A DNA stretch of 21,458 nucleotides from CAYMCV01 sp964389005 (GTDB lineage Bacteria > Bacillota > Clostridia > Lachnospirales > Lachnospiraceae), in the NCBI GenBank assembly GCA_964389005.1, contig CAYMCV010000035.1:1-21458 (forward strand). The letters run 5' to 3'. Positions 8,483 to 15,773 of the stretch are shown piece after piece. The notes under the pieces were generated by a model. It saw nothing but the letters and a program-made list of their open reading frames with translations. It was not told where the DNA came from and did no database searches. Position 1 is the stretch's first letter; each line of letters opens with the position of its first letter. Both the position numbers and the translations under genes were made by a program.

Positions 8483-8650
8483 AGAGTCAGCCAAAAGATT
8501 ATGAAGTGTGGAGTATATTCAAAAATATTATTACAATTTGCGGTTCAGTCCGGCTGTGGCAGGTGTTGTAAAAGAGAGCAAAAAGAATCCTAAGGGAATG
8601 TACCGATCGAAGCGGAGGATGTATTTAAGAAACGGAAGAGGAGACCAATA
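8483..8650 (+). other. Spacer with possible decayed coding remnant
   Basis: 168 bp without an intact gene. Two overlapping frames look protein-like: one reads AVAGVVKESKKNPKG, and the following stretch in another frame reads NVPIEAEDVFKKRKRRP and joins the start of the next gene. This suggests a degraded gene with a frameshift, but I cannot name it. No clear promoter or terminator was found. Confidence 0.3.
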
Positions 8651-9580
8651 ATGAATAAAATTAGAGTAACTACTTATTTCTTGGCGGTTTGTTTGTGCCT
8701 ATTGCTTTCCGCATGTGGTAAGGAAGAGAATAGTATAGAAGAATCACAAGATATCATGATAGAGAGCGAATCAGAAGATGTGACAGAAGAAACAGTTGAT
8801 GATGCGGACAAACTTACAATGGATTATGTTGAAACAGGGCATTTAGATGGTGATCAAACTGAAATAAACGTTCTGGAGAGATTCAAAAGTATACCGTGGG
8901 ATGAAATAGAAGCTAGAAACCTGAAATTTACAGGTGAGTTCTCAAATCATTCAGAAATACTGTGCATAGGAGAAATTCCAGAATACCAAATAAAACTATA
9001 TGGGTATGGTGACGAAGAAATCTATGGAAATGGAGTGGCTATTCAAATAGAAGATGATGTAAACTATTTTGACTGGAACTATATATCGCCAAGATCGCTT
9101 CCACCATCTGTTTACTGGAATGATACGGAAAAACAATTACAGGTAGCCCTAAAAATTTATACAGGAACAGGTGCAGCTGCTGAAGAATTGCATGTACTTC
9201 AGCAATACGAGACAGGACATCTAGAAGATTATGTATTTGAATTAAATGACTATAGCACAATTTTGGAGGAGCGAATTGGCTATAAATATATTGAATCAGA
9301 ACAAAAACTACAGTTGCTGGATTTGCAAGAAAACACAGTGCTTACGGAAATTGAGAATATGAATGCACCGGCTGGAATTGAATCATTGGAATTAGGTATG
9401 ATTTCTACTTTTATATTGGGGGATGAGATAATTTTGCAGGTGTCGCCGGGGTATTACCAACATGGTATGCCAATAGCTGAATATGAAAACATGCCAATGA
9501 TTAATATCGCCGTAATTGTTGAATATGATAAAAACGACATGATTGAATTTAACCTTGGAACACCGGAGATCGTTTCATAA
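8651..9580 (+). CDS. Predicted lipoprotein of unknown function
   Basis: A 309-residue secreted protein with a type II signal peptide: positively charged start (MNKIR), hydrophobic core and lipobox LSAC with the lipidated cysteine at C22. An acidic linker rich in Glu and Ser follows (about 25-55), then a mature domain of about 250 residues predicted to sit on the outer face of the membrane. The domain is rich in alternating hydrophobic beta-like segments, with ILCIGEIPEYQIKLYGYGD and LQVALKIYTGTGAAAEELHVL, and has no motif I recognise. The ribosome binding site GAAGAGGAG is about 10 bases upstream. It resembles the membrane-anchored gene at 7148 in overall build (anchor, acidic linker, domain), but I see no clear sequence match between the domains. 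Confidence 0.85.
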   Translation: MNKIRVTTYFLAVCLCLLLSACGKEENSIEESQDIMIESESEDVTEETVDDADKLTMDYVETGHLDGDQTEINVLERFKSIPWDEIEARNLKFTGEFSNHSEILCIGEIPEYQIKLYGYGDEEIYGNGVAIQIEDDVNYFDWNYISPRSLPPSVYWNDTEKQLQVALKIYTGTGAAAEELHVLQQYETGHLEDYVFELNDYSTILEERIGYKYIESEQKLQLLDLQENTVLTEIENMNAPAGIESLELGMISTFILGDEIILQVSPGYYQHGMPIAEYENMPMINIAVIVEYDKNDMIEFNLGTPEIVS

Positions 9581-9760
9581 CAGATACTTATCAGAAATAT
9601 AGCGTGGTTTTTCATTATGAGCGTCACTTTCCGTCTATCTTGGCAAACAAATGTGATGCATGTAAGAAGATAGTACTGTATGCCTATATAGTTGAGTAAT
9701 GTGTGTTAAAAAGATAAACTCCGATTTGTCGGGATAACATTTTTGAAGGAGAAATGATGA
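9581..9760 (+). other. Spacer with a decayed coding remnant (CxxC)
   Basis: 180 bp between two genes. From the lipoprotein stop to TAA at 9697-9699 one frame is open and protein-like, including FHYERHFPSILANKCDACKK with a CDAC pair, but it has no start codon or ribosome binding site of its own. I read it as the 3' scrap of a lost gene. A ribosome binding site AAGGAG at 9745-9750 serves the next gene. Confidence 0.35.
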
Positions 9761-10534
9761 ATGAACGGTCAAATGTATCAAATTGCATCCATTGTAGCGG
9801 CAAGCAAAAAGGCCATGAAGTTGTCGGAAGCAATTCAGTATTATCCAGCGAAGTATGAGAATAGTATAAAATTTGCTTTTTTACCTCAAAAGGGATTTTT
9901 GGAAACTGAGAAATACATAGCATCAAATGTTTCAGAATGGTTTGAGCAAATAAAGATAAATGGAGTGCTAGACGTAAAGTTGCTTTGCCCATATACTGTG
10001 AAAGATAGAAGTCGGTTGGGATTTTCGAATACGACCGAAAGTTGCATTCTATGTTTTCATAAAAATGGAAAGGTTACATACTTTGTGCCAGATTGGCAAT
10101 TTGACGATGTGAAAAAACAATGGAATATCCTGTATTCAGAGAATAATTGGTCTGATCCACCATCGGAAAAACCGCGGTTTGAAAATAACACAGATTCATT
10201 TAGAGAAGTGTTACTATCTATAAGTGAATTAGCTAGAAAAATAGAATGTGAATATTTTGCAGATGTTTTCACAATGGCTGTCAATCTTTTGGATGGTAGT
10301 GACGATTATCCGGATAAGAAGTATGACCTGAAATTGCCGCCTTTGCCCCAGCAAAATCTTCAGTTATTCGAAGCAGCAAGCATTGCGGATGTTTTTGGCG
10401 CAATGGGTTCATGGAATGACAGTCCGCCCTATATGGCTCATATAAAAGGGCTAGATAAAGAATATGAGAGCCTTTCTACGGAATTATTGAAAAATATGAG
10501 GCTGGCAATTCTATATGCCATAAATGAATGGTAA
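9761..10534 (+). CDS. Conserved-looking protein of unknown function
   Basis: A 257-residue, apparently soluble protein with no signal peptide or membrane segment. The start at 9761 has AAGGAG at 9745-9750; nearby ATGs are in another frame. Its first 70 residues look helical, the middle holds Trp-rich segments (VPDWQFDDVKKQWNIL, about 110-125), and the C-terminal 60 residues hold FGAMGSWNDSPPYMAHIKGL and a final helix. I do not recognise the family. The lone-gene setting, AT-rich base use and Trp/Asp-rich composition would suit an immunity- or stress-type accessory protein, but that is only a guess. Confidence 0.75.
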   Translation: MNGQMYQIASIVAASKKAMKLSEAIQYYPAKYENSIKFAFLPQKGFLETEKYIASNVSEWFEQIKINGVLDVKLLCPYTVKDRSRLGFSNTTESCILCFHKNGKVTYFVPDWQFDDVKKQWNILYSENNWSDPPSEKPRFENNTDSFREVLLSISELARKIECEYFADVFTMAVNLLDGSDDYPDKKYDLKLPPLPQQNLQLFEAASIADVFGAMGSWNDSPPYMAHIKGLDKEYESLSTELLKNMRLAILYAINEW

Positions 10535-10643
10535 GGTGATGTAGCGAGAGGTAGACAAATGAATTTGGTACAATGTTAATTTGCGTTGCTTGCAGCAATG
10601 ACTCATCTAAAGTTAAGATTATTGCGAAAGGAGGTTTTCGATA

Positions 10644-11156
10644 ATGTTAAGTGAAAATATTAAAACAAGTAGAAAATCAAAAGGGCTTTCGCAGGATGAA
10701 CTTGCAGTTAAGCTAAACGTTGTACGTCAAACAGTGTCAAAGTGGGAGAGAGGATTATCAGTCCCAGATTCAGAAATGCTAATTTCCTTATCAGATGTAT
10801 TTGAAGTTCCTGTCAGCACATTGCTAGGAGAAAACATTCCAGAGGTTAAGCCAGATGACTTAAAAACAATCTCTGAAAAACTAGAAGTAATAAATCTTCA
10901 ATTATCTCAAAGGAGAGAACTGAATAGGAAAGTATTACATGGAATTCTGATTGTATGTTGTGTTGTAATAGTGAGTATATTTATAGGACTATTGGTAATG
11001 AACAGTTCTTATCTCAATTGGAATTATGGTAATCCGGAACTTGCAGCCGCAGGTGTATTGATTCATGGTTTCGAATGGTTCTTTATGAGAATATTTCCTT
11101 TTGCAGTTATTGCATTGGTTATAGGTATTATTTTTAGCAGAAGAAAAAAGAAATAG
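10644..11156 (+). CDS. XRE-family transcriptional regulator with C-terminal membrane segments
   Basis: A 170-residue protein. Residues 5-60 are a Cro/C1-type helix-turn-helix with the usual layout LSENIKTSRKSKGLSQDELA, then VVRQTVSKWERGLSVPDSEM as recognition helix and loop, then LSDVFEVPVSTLLGE. A linker (65-95) is followed by two hydrophobic helices at about 98-119 and 146-164 and a basic tail RRKKK. Membrane-tethered XRE proteins of this plan are common in Firmicutes, often next to small membrane proteins they control. The ribosome binding site AAAGGAGG is strong. The next gene, 16 bp on, is a small membrane protein, so a regulator-membrane pair is likely. Confidence 0.92.
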   Translation: MLSENIKTSRKSKGLSQDELAVKLNVVRQTVSKWERGLSVPDSEMLISLSDVFEVPVSTLLGENIPEVKPDDLKTISEKLEVINLQLSQRRELNRKVLHGILIVCCVVIVSIFIGLLVMNSSYLNWNYGNPELAAAGVLIHGFEWFFMRIFPFAVIALVIGIIFSRRKKK

Positions 11157-11172
11157 CGAGAGGTAGATAACT

Positions 11173-11520
11173 TTGAATGTGAAGGAGATGACTAGCTTGA
11201 TTGCTTTTGCAATTTGGTCTATAGTAGCACTTGTTTTTATGGTAATTGCTATAAGTAGTTGGAATTCAAATGAAGTGGTTGGCTTTTTTAATGTTGGAAA
11301 GGCTCCAGATATTCCAAAGTGTAATATTGTAGCATACAATCATTCGGTAGCAATTATTTGGATTGTATTTAGTACAGTGCTGGAGATACTTGGAATACCG
11401 CTTCTGCTTTTTGAACAGAATTCTCCTTTTTTTATTGTTACTATACTTGGAACAATATTTTTACTCATTGGAATAATCATAGCTTATTTGAAGGTAGAGA
11501 AGCATTATATGGAAAAATAG
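11173..11520 (+). CDS. Small three-TM membrane protein
   Basis: A 115-residue integral membrane protein with hydrophobic segments at about 8-29, 52-77 and 84-106 and a charged tail KVEKHYMEK. The motif FFNVGKAPDIPKCNIVAYNHSV between TM1 and TM2 recalls small DUF3784-like Firmicutes membrane proteins, but I am not sure of the family. The start is uncertain: TTG at 11173 has GAGAGG 9 bases upstream, while TTG at 11197 has AAGGAG 9 bases upstream and would shorten the protein by 8 residues. It probably shares a transcript with the XRE gene just before it and may be the membrane partner or target of that regulator. Confidence 0.75.
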   Translation: MNVKEMTSLIAFAIWSIVALVFMVIAISSWNSNEVVGFFNVGKAPDIPKCNIVAYNHSVAIIWIVFSTVLEILGIPLLLFEQNSPFFIVTILGTIFLLIGIIIAYLKVEKHYMEK

Positions 11521-11586
11521 CGTTGATTTTATTCATTTGTCACATCAATAAGAAGCAGACAATATTTGGATTTGTAAGGGAGAAAA

Positions 11587-12057
11587 ATGAAATATACAAT
11601 TAGAGAAATGCAACCGGATGAATATAAGGTATTAGAGGAATTTTTATATGAAGCGATTTTTATTCCAGAAGGTGTTGCGTTGCCACCTAAAACGATTATC
11701 AATCATCCAGAACTACAAATTTATATAAGTGATTTTGGTAAAAAAGATGATAACGCATTATTAGCAGAGTGTGATGGAAAAATTGTTGGTGCTGTTTGGA
11801 CTCGTATAATGAACGATTATGGGCATGTGGATGACCAAACTCCCTCTTTTGCGATATCGTTATATAAAGAATATCGTGGACTTGGAATCGGAACAGAAAT
11901 GATGAAACGTATGCTCGAAATTTTGAAGGAAAAAGGATATAAAAAAGCTTCTCTTGCTGTTCAACAAGCAAACTATGCAGTAAAAATGTATAAGCAGGTT
12001 GGATTCAATATTGTAGATATGAATGAGGAAGAATACATTATGGTTTGCAATTTGTAA
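11587..12057 (+). CDS. GNAT family N-acetyltransferase
   Basis: A 156-residue acetyltransferase. N-terminal IREMQPDEYKVLEEFLYEAIF, beta-hairpin LLAECDGKIVGAVWTRI (58-74), motif A SLYKEYRGLGIGTEMMKRML with R97-G-L-G-I-G102, and C-terminal ASLAVQQANYAVKMYKQVGF, the canonical acetyl-CoA fold ending. The ribosome binding site AGGGAG is close to the ATG. It lies 66 bp after the small membrane protein and is AT-rich like its neighbours. Substrate unknown. Confidence 0.93.
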   Translation: MKYTIREMQPDEYKVLEEFLYEAIFIPEGVALPPKTIINHPELQIYISDFGKKDDNALLAECDGKIVGAVWTRIMNDYGHVDDQTPSFAISLYKEYRGLGIGTEMMKRMLEILKEKGYKKASLAVQQANYAVKMYKQVGFNIVDMNEEEYIMVCNL

Positions 12058-12072
12058 TCAACAACCTCCGAT

Positions 12073-12267
12073 TTGTATAAAAAATATATCGAATTTTTAT
12101 GGAGAAAGGTATTATGGTTGCTGTCCATTGAGACCCTGCAATACTTTATGGGACGAAGCGTCGATATCGATGACGTCATTATGAATTTTGTCGGCGGATT
12201 TATAGGATATGTCATGTATTGGACAGTAAAACGATTACTGAACAAACAGAGCGATAAAACTTGTTGA
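12073..12267 (+). pseudogene. C-terminal fragment of a VanZ-like membrane protein
   Basis: 64 codons whose core LLSIETLQYFMGRSVDIDDV followed by IMNFVGGFIGYVMYW matches the C-terminal signature of VanZ-family proteins (S-x-E-x-x-Q-x-x-x-x-R-x-x-D-x-D-D-x-x-x-N-x-x-G-G). Full VanZ-like proteins are about 150-200 residues with several earlier membrane helices; these are absent, and only a TTG with no good ribosome binding site is available. It therefore looks like a remnant left after loss of the first two-thirds. VanZ proteins are linked to low-level teicoplanin resistance. Confidence 0.75.
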
Positions 12268-12297
12268 CCATAATATGCTTATTATGAGGTATAATGC

Positions 12298-12759
12298 ATG
12301 CGTAAAATTAAGTTAAAAAAACTTATCCCACAGATTGTTTTGATGATATTATTGATTTACATGCTATGTCTTATTTATTGTACGATTGTCGCATTTCAAA
12401 TGAAATCAATAACGTATTCTTCTTCGGGCTTTGGAGTAGTACTTGAAGAGTACAAACTGGATTTTGAAGAGAATTCTGCGGTTTTAAGTTACTATAATTT
12501 TGATGGAGATTTAACGAGTAATACTGAAGTAGCGCTGTCTTCCGCACAGGAAACGAAGATTCGGCTTATTTGTGCGATTTCTTTTATGCCGTTTTGGCGA
12601 AGTAGATATGTTAATCCGTATATTCAAGATGGTTATCAGTGGGAAACCATAATTTCATATAATAACAAAGCAAAAGAAATATATGGAAGCAACTTACGTC
12701 CACTCACATTTCATTTTGTTTTTGATACAATAATGCATGTTTTTGAAACGACCAATTAG
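12298..12759 (+). CDS. Small membrane-anchored protein of unknown function
   Basis: A 153-residue protein with a basic N-terminus (MRKIKLKKL) and one strong hydrophobic helix at about 11-33, then a domain predicted outside the cell. The start at 12298 has GAGGT at 12286-12290, 7 bases upstream, inside the tail of the VanZ relic's flank. The outer part contains LDFEENSAVLSYYNFDGDLT, an alternating pattern that suggests beta strands, and ends with FVFDTIMHVFETTN. No family recognised. It may have belonged to the same lost transcription unit as the VanZ fragment. Confidence 0.7.
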   Translation: MRKIKLKKLIPQIVLMILLIYMLCLIYCTIVAFQMKSITYSSSGFGVVLEEYKLDFEENSAVLSYYNFDGDLTSNTEVALSSAQETKIRLICAISFMPFWRSRYVNPYIQDGYQWETIISYNNKAKEIYGSNLRPLTFHFVFDTIMHVFETTN

Positions 12760-12939
12760 CGTACACGTGTAGGATTAATTTTATCAACAGTTAGCCGGGC
12801 GAATTGATTTGCCATGACTAAAAAGAAATACCGAAAAGCCCAAAATTCCACAATACATAAGTTCATTTTTTAGGGAGCAAAAATTACTGAAGCAGAGCGC
12901 TTGTTTGAGCAAAAAAAGCAAAATCAAAAGAGGACAATG
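12760..12939 (+). other. Spacer with a stop-interrupted upstream extension
   Basis: 180 bp without an intact gene. In the frame of the next gene an ATG at 12814 opens MTKKKYRKAQNSTIHKFIF, stops at TAG 12871, then continues open (GAKITEAERLFEQKKQNQKR) into that gene. This may be a decayed N-terminal extension or remnant. No promoter was identified with confidence. Confidence 0.25.
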
Positions 12940-13560
12940 ATGAAAACTACATTAGAAAAAGTAACCGCAGTCGTTGGATTTATTAATATTGCATTTTATG
13001 TCATTTTTATGATAATCGGAATATGCGGAATAACATTGCAAGGAGTGTGGACTCTGCAAGATAAGTTATTTTTGGCCTGGGTAGTAACGAAGGCATGCGT
13101 CGTTCCATTGGTATGGGCCGCTGTGACGATTATCATACAGATTCTTTTTATCAAAGGAAAAAGAACTGCTTCGCTTTTTATGGGATTACTATTGGGAGCA
13201 CATGTATTTGAATTGTTGACAAAAATGCAAGCAATCATCAATAATCCCATGGATTATCTGGTCTCCATATTTATCTATGGATTTCTGATTGCAGGATTCA
13301 TTGTTGGATTAATTACTGCAAAAAAAGGAAAAGCATATTTCATATTGCTCACAATTTCCTATGCGATTTGGGTAGGTTTGTTTTATTTACGTGCGATAAA
13401 AACGACAATGCAAATACTGGATCCATCAATTACTTTCGTGGCCGGTGGCTTTGGGGTTTTCATAGAATGTTTCATGAAACCGATAGTTTTAATGATAGCG
13501 ATTACCTTGTTTGGCTACTTTTTTCTTTTACCCCAAAAGAAAGAGATAGGAATAGAATAA
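12940..13560 (+). CDS. Six-TM integral membrane protein of unknown function
   Basis: A 206-residue polytopic membrane protein with about six hydrophobic helices: near 8-30, 44-70, 77-92, 106-126, 132-150 and 178-198, separated by short basic loops such as KGKR and KKGK. The start at 12940 is chosen because AAGAGGA at 12929-12934 is closest to ideal spacing; an in-frame TTG at 12901 would add a 13-residue lysine- and glutamine-rich leader. No transporter or enzyme motif is visible. The family is not recognised. Confidence 0.75.
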   Translation: MKTTLEKVTAVVGFINIAFYVIFMIIGICGITLQGVWTLQDKLFLAWVVTKACVVPLVWAAVTIIIQILFIKGKRTASLFMGLLLGAHVFELLTKMQAIINNPMDYLVSIFIYGFLIAGFIVGLITAKKGKAYFILLTISYAIWVGLFYLRAIKTTMQILDPSITFVAGGFGVFIECFMKPIVLMIAITLFGYFFLLPQKKEIGIE

Positions 13561-13754
13561 TTGTTTACCGGGAAGTGACTCAAAGCGAATCGGATTACAG
13601 AAAAAAAGAGTTTATGAGTAGATTGACAGAAATGTTAGGAAATGCAGGATATCTGGATTATGGGCGGTTTGTTTAAAAGAATCCGGAGAAATGATCAAAC
13701 TCCGGCACTGCGTATGGAGGTTGAACAGGAATAGTAACAGAAAGGATTATATAC
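13561..13754 (+). other. Spacer with short coding-like scraps
   Basis: About 190 bp. One frame from 13563 to the stop at 13674-13676 reads YREVTQSESDYRKKEFMSRL and ends GYLDYGRFV; it lacks a start. An overlapping frame from ATG 13660 to TAG 13734 encodes 24 residues, MGGLFKRIRRNDQTPALRME and a short tail, also without a convincing ribosome binding site. Both resemble fragments of lost genes. Nothing here is a supported complete gene. Confidence 0.3.
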
Positions 13755-13856
13755 ATGGAGAATTCTAGAAAAAAATATGTTATAGAAGACAATTTGTCGT
13801 TTTTCAAAATGATAAAGAAAAGATTACATTCCCTACACATGCGGATGTGGAAGTAA
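13755..13856 (+). pseudogene. Probable N-terminal fragment of the following gene, out of frame
   Basis: An ATG at 13755 with AAAGGA at suitable spacing opens MENSRKKYVIEDNLSFFKMI and stops at 13856. The next gene's frame is open back to 13769 but offers no well-placed start before GTG 13847. Adding one T to the T5 run at 13800-13804 would fuse the two frames through FFQNDKEKITFPTHADVEV, giving a protein of about 353 residues. So this is probably the true start of that gene, separated by a single-base deletion or a sequencing error. Confidence 0.55.
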
Positions 13857-14815
13857 ACAACAGCAGTTACTTACTTGGTGGAGTCAGTACGGCAGGGATT
13901 CGATTCGTCGGTAATGGAGAATTGAAGGATAAGCATGTTAGTTTGGAAGAAGTTATTTGTAGCGACGAACTTGCTGTATGGTACACCCAAGAGCACACTC
14001 CCGTCGTAAACGATGGAAAGCTCGCGAAGCATTATAAACTGGGTAAGGCGCATATTTATCTGGGTAATCTGAATACCGGAGAATCCCATTGCATATACAA
14101 CGGAGATTGCATGGGAGATTTGGTGATTCAGGAAAATGAGTTATTTTTTAATATGGGAACCAAAATAGCTGTGTTGGATTTAACCTGCGGAGAACTTGAA
14201 ATTCTGTTCAAACATGGCGGAGTCAAAAACAATTTTGTAAGACTGAGTGTTAATGGAAAGCACATTGCTTATAGACACAAAAAAGGTGACGCAACGATGC
14301 TCATGGTGTATGATCGCGAAACCAAAGAAACAACCAATCTGAAGTGCGATGTGGTTTACTATAACTGGCTCTCATCCCAAGAGTTGATTTATAGTACCTT
14401 TTATCATACGATGCGGGTTGAACTTGCTACCGGAAGAAAAAAACGGTATTTAACCGCGAAAGAAGCTTTACAAGTGATGGAGTTGGTCGTTAACTACTAC
14501 CATTTGCCATTATTGAACTACTCTCAGAAGGACAGCGATAGCCGAATTACTTTTATTTGTCTATTCGATTGTCGTATTTATTTCGAAGTGTCAGCCTCAT
14601 GGTGTTCTGGCTTGTCTGATATCTCGTATGACAAAGAACGCCAACTATTGGTGGAATCAGGGATGCCGTTCTCAATACATACGATAATTTCCTGCCCACT
14701 TGATGCAAAGGCCTTTACGGTTGAGCATAATAACGAGGGCTGGAGCAGACGCGACAGAATGCTCGGTCAGTTTTCGGTATATGATTTGGAGACGAAATAT
14801 AATCCATTCATCTGA
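13847..14815 (+). CDS. Beta-propeller-like protein of unknown function (N-terminus probably frameshifted)
   Basis: 322 codons from GTG 13847, although the real start is likely at 13755 in another frame. The protein is rich in short beta strands and blade-like repeats: AHIYLGNLNTGESHCIYNGD, KIAVLDLTCGELEILFKHGG, MLMVYDRETKETTNLKC and STFYHTMRVELATGRKKRY each have the 'value-is-shown, D/N-x-x-T/C-G-E' pattern of DUF5050/TolB-like propellers. This is a pattern-based fold guess; no catalytic motif is seen. No signal peptide is visible even in the reconstructed form, so a cytoplasmic location is suggested. No good ribosome binding site precedes 13847, which supports the frameshift reading. Confidence 0.7.
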   Translation: MEVNNSSYLLGGVSTAGIRFVGNGELKDKHVSLEEVICSDELAVWYTQEHTPVVNDGKLAKHYKLGKAHIYLGNLNTGESHCIYNGDCMGDLVIQENELFFNMGTKIAVLDLTCGELEILFKHGGVKNNFVRLSVNGKHIAYRHKKGDATMLMVYDRETKETTNLKCDVVYYNWLSSQELIYSTFYHTMRVELATGRKKRYLTAKEALQVMELVVNYYHLPLLNYSQKDSDSRITFICLFDCRIYFEVSASWCSGLSDISYDKERQLLVESGMPFSIHTIISCPLDAKAFTVEHNNEGWSRRDRMLGQFSVYDLETKYNPFI

Positions 14816-14963
14816 TAAGTCTTTATGAAAGCGTTATATACTATTCTTTTTTGCGTACTATATGGCAATGTGTTTGTTAAGAGGCGGAAGTTGAAGCATA
14901 GGCATACATTTTGGCTTGATTGGTAGCTGACCGCATTCCAAATTGGATGTTGACGAGCGTATT
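14816..14963. other. Non-coding stretch before the tandem array
   Basis: About 150 bp in which I see no gene, promoter or clear terminator. Its last bases, ACGAGCGTATT, match the linker that precedes unit 4 of the downstream array, so the repeated block may begin a few bases before the first unit. Confidence 0.4.
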
Positions 14964-15317
14964 ACCTGTAAAAATGAAGAAGTGACGAAATTTGCAGGTG
15001 GGAAATTGGCAAGAGGACGAGCGCACAACCTGTAAGAATGAGGAAATGACGAAATTTACAGGTGGGAAATTGGCAAGAGGACGAGCGCACAACCTGTAAG
15101 AATAAGGAAATGACGAAATTTACAGGTTGAAAATAAGCAAGAGGACGAGCGTATTACCTGTAAAAATGAAGAAATGACTAGATTTACAGGTTGAAGAGAG
15201 AAATTTCATGATTTGGACAACCTGTAAAAATGAGGAATTATCAAATTTACAGGTTGGGGAGAGTAATTTCATGATTTAGACAACCTGTAAAAATAAGGGA
15301 TTATAAGATTTACAGGT
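14953..15317. repeat. Six-copy tandem array of 63-64 bp units, each with an inverted repeat
   Basis: Units start at 14964, 15028, 15092, 15156, 15220 and 15283, giving spacings of 64, 64, 64, 64 and 63. Each has a 35-36 bp core bounded by ACCTGTAA and TTTACAGGT (one G in unit 1), able to form an 8-9 bp stem around a 17-19 nt purine-rich loop. The 27-29 bp linkers are also conserved: linkers 1 and 2 are identical and end GGACGAGCGCAC, linker 3 is close to them and ends GGACGAGCGTATT, and linkers 4 and 5 form a second type with TTTCATGATTT. Because the linkers repeat, this is not CRISPR. The period is not a multiple of three, so it is not coding. Function unknown. Confidence 0.93.
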
Positions 15318-15384
15318 AAAGAAGTGAATTTCTCGGTGTAAGCTACTCTACAAGCGTAAACATGAGAAGAATTTGGAGAAAGAA

Positions 15385-15681
15385 ATGAATCAATGGACAT
15401 TACCTATCATTGGGTTCGCATTAGGATTGCTTTTCTGGGGGATTACATATATCGGCGCACCACTGGAGAGCAAGAAAAGAGGGAGATATGTATCCGGCGT
15501 GCCGGGAGTGGCTTTTGTTTGCTTTCTGATTGCAGGATTACTGTCACCGATTAAGTGGCTTGCATTTTTATGTCTTTTAGATATCAGCATTACATTTCTT
15601 CCCTTTTACTTGCTAAAAAGGTACATAAAAAAGAAAAAACAACTTGAGGGGACGGAGGAAGATAGCGTTCATAAGATGTAA
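15385..15681 (+). CDS. Small membrane protein of unknown function
   Basis: A 98-residue protein with hydrophobic segments at about 3-23, 41-55 and 57-77 and a charged tail KRYIKKKKQLEGTEED. The ATG at 15385 has GGAGAAAG just upstream; an in-frame TTG at 15373 overlaps that site and is less likely. The pattern GALLESKKRGR-like loop after TM1 (APLESKKRGRYVSGVPGVAF) resembles small Firmicutes membrane proteins without assigned function. It stands alone between the tandem array and the AraC relic. Confidence 0.75.
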   Translation: MNQWTLPIIGFALGLLFWGITYIGAPLESKKRGRYVSGVPGVAFVCFLIAGLLSPIKWLAFLCLLDISITFLPFYLLKRYIKKKKQLEGTEEDSVHKM

Positions 15682-15773
15682 ACAAAATCGGAAAGATATA
15701 ACAAATTGTGCATAAAAAGTTGCACTTATAGTCTGGGTATGTGCGATACTCTCATTGAAAGGGAGGATGACTC

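Noticed and set aside
12264..12295. Promoter TTGACC ... TATAAT before the gene at 12298
   Set aside because: The spacer is 20 bp and the -10 would end 2 bases from the ATG, overlapping the GAGGT ribosome binding site; more likely chance.
2717..13560. Integron gene-cassette array
   Set aside because: The run of small same-strand genes suggested it, but I could not find attC-like paired core sites between genes and no integrase is present.
13368..13676. Overlapping plus-strand open frame of 102 codons
   Set aside because: Most of it lies inside the six-TM membrane protein gene in another frame; only its last 35 codons look protein-like and are described as a scrap.
14877..15092. Minus-strand open frame of 71 codons across the tandem array
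   Set aside because: It only reads through the repeats; the 64-bp period shifts frame each unit and there is no ribosome binding site.
14953..15317. CRISPR array
   Set aside because: The repeats are about 36 bp with about 28-bp linkers, superficially CRISPR-like, but the linkers are themselves repeated (two are identical), the repeats vary, and no cas genes are near.
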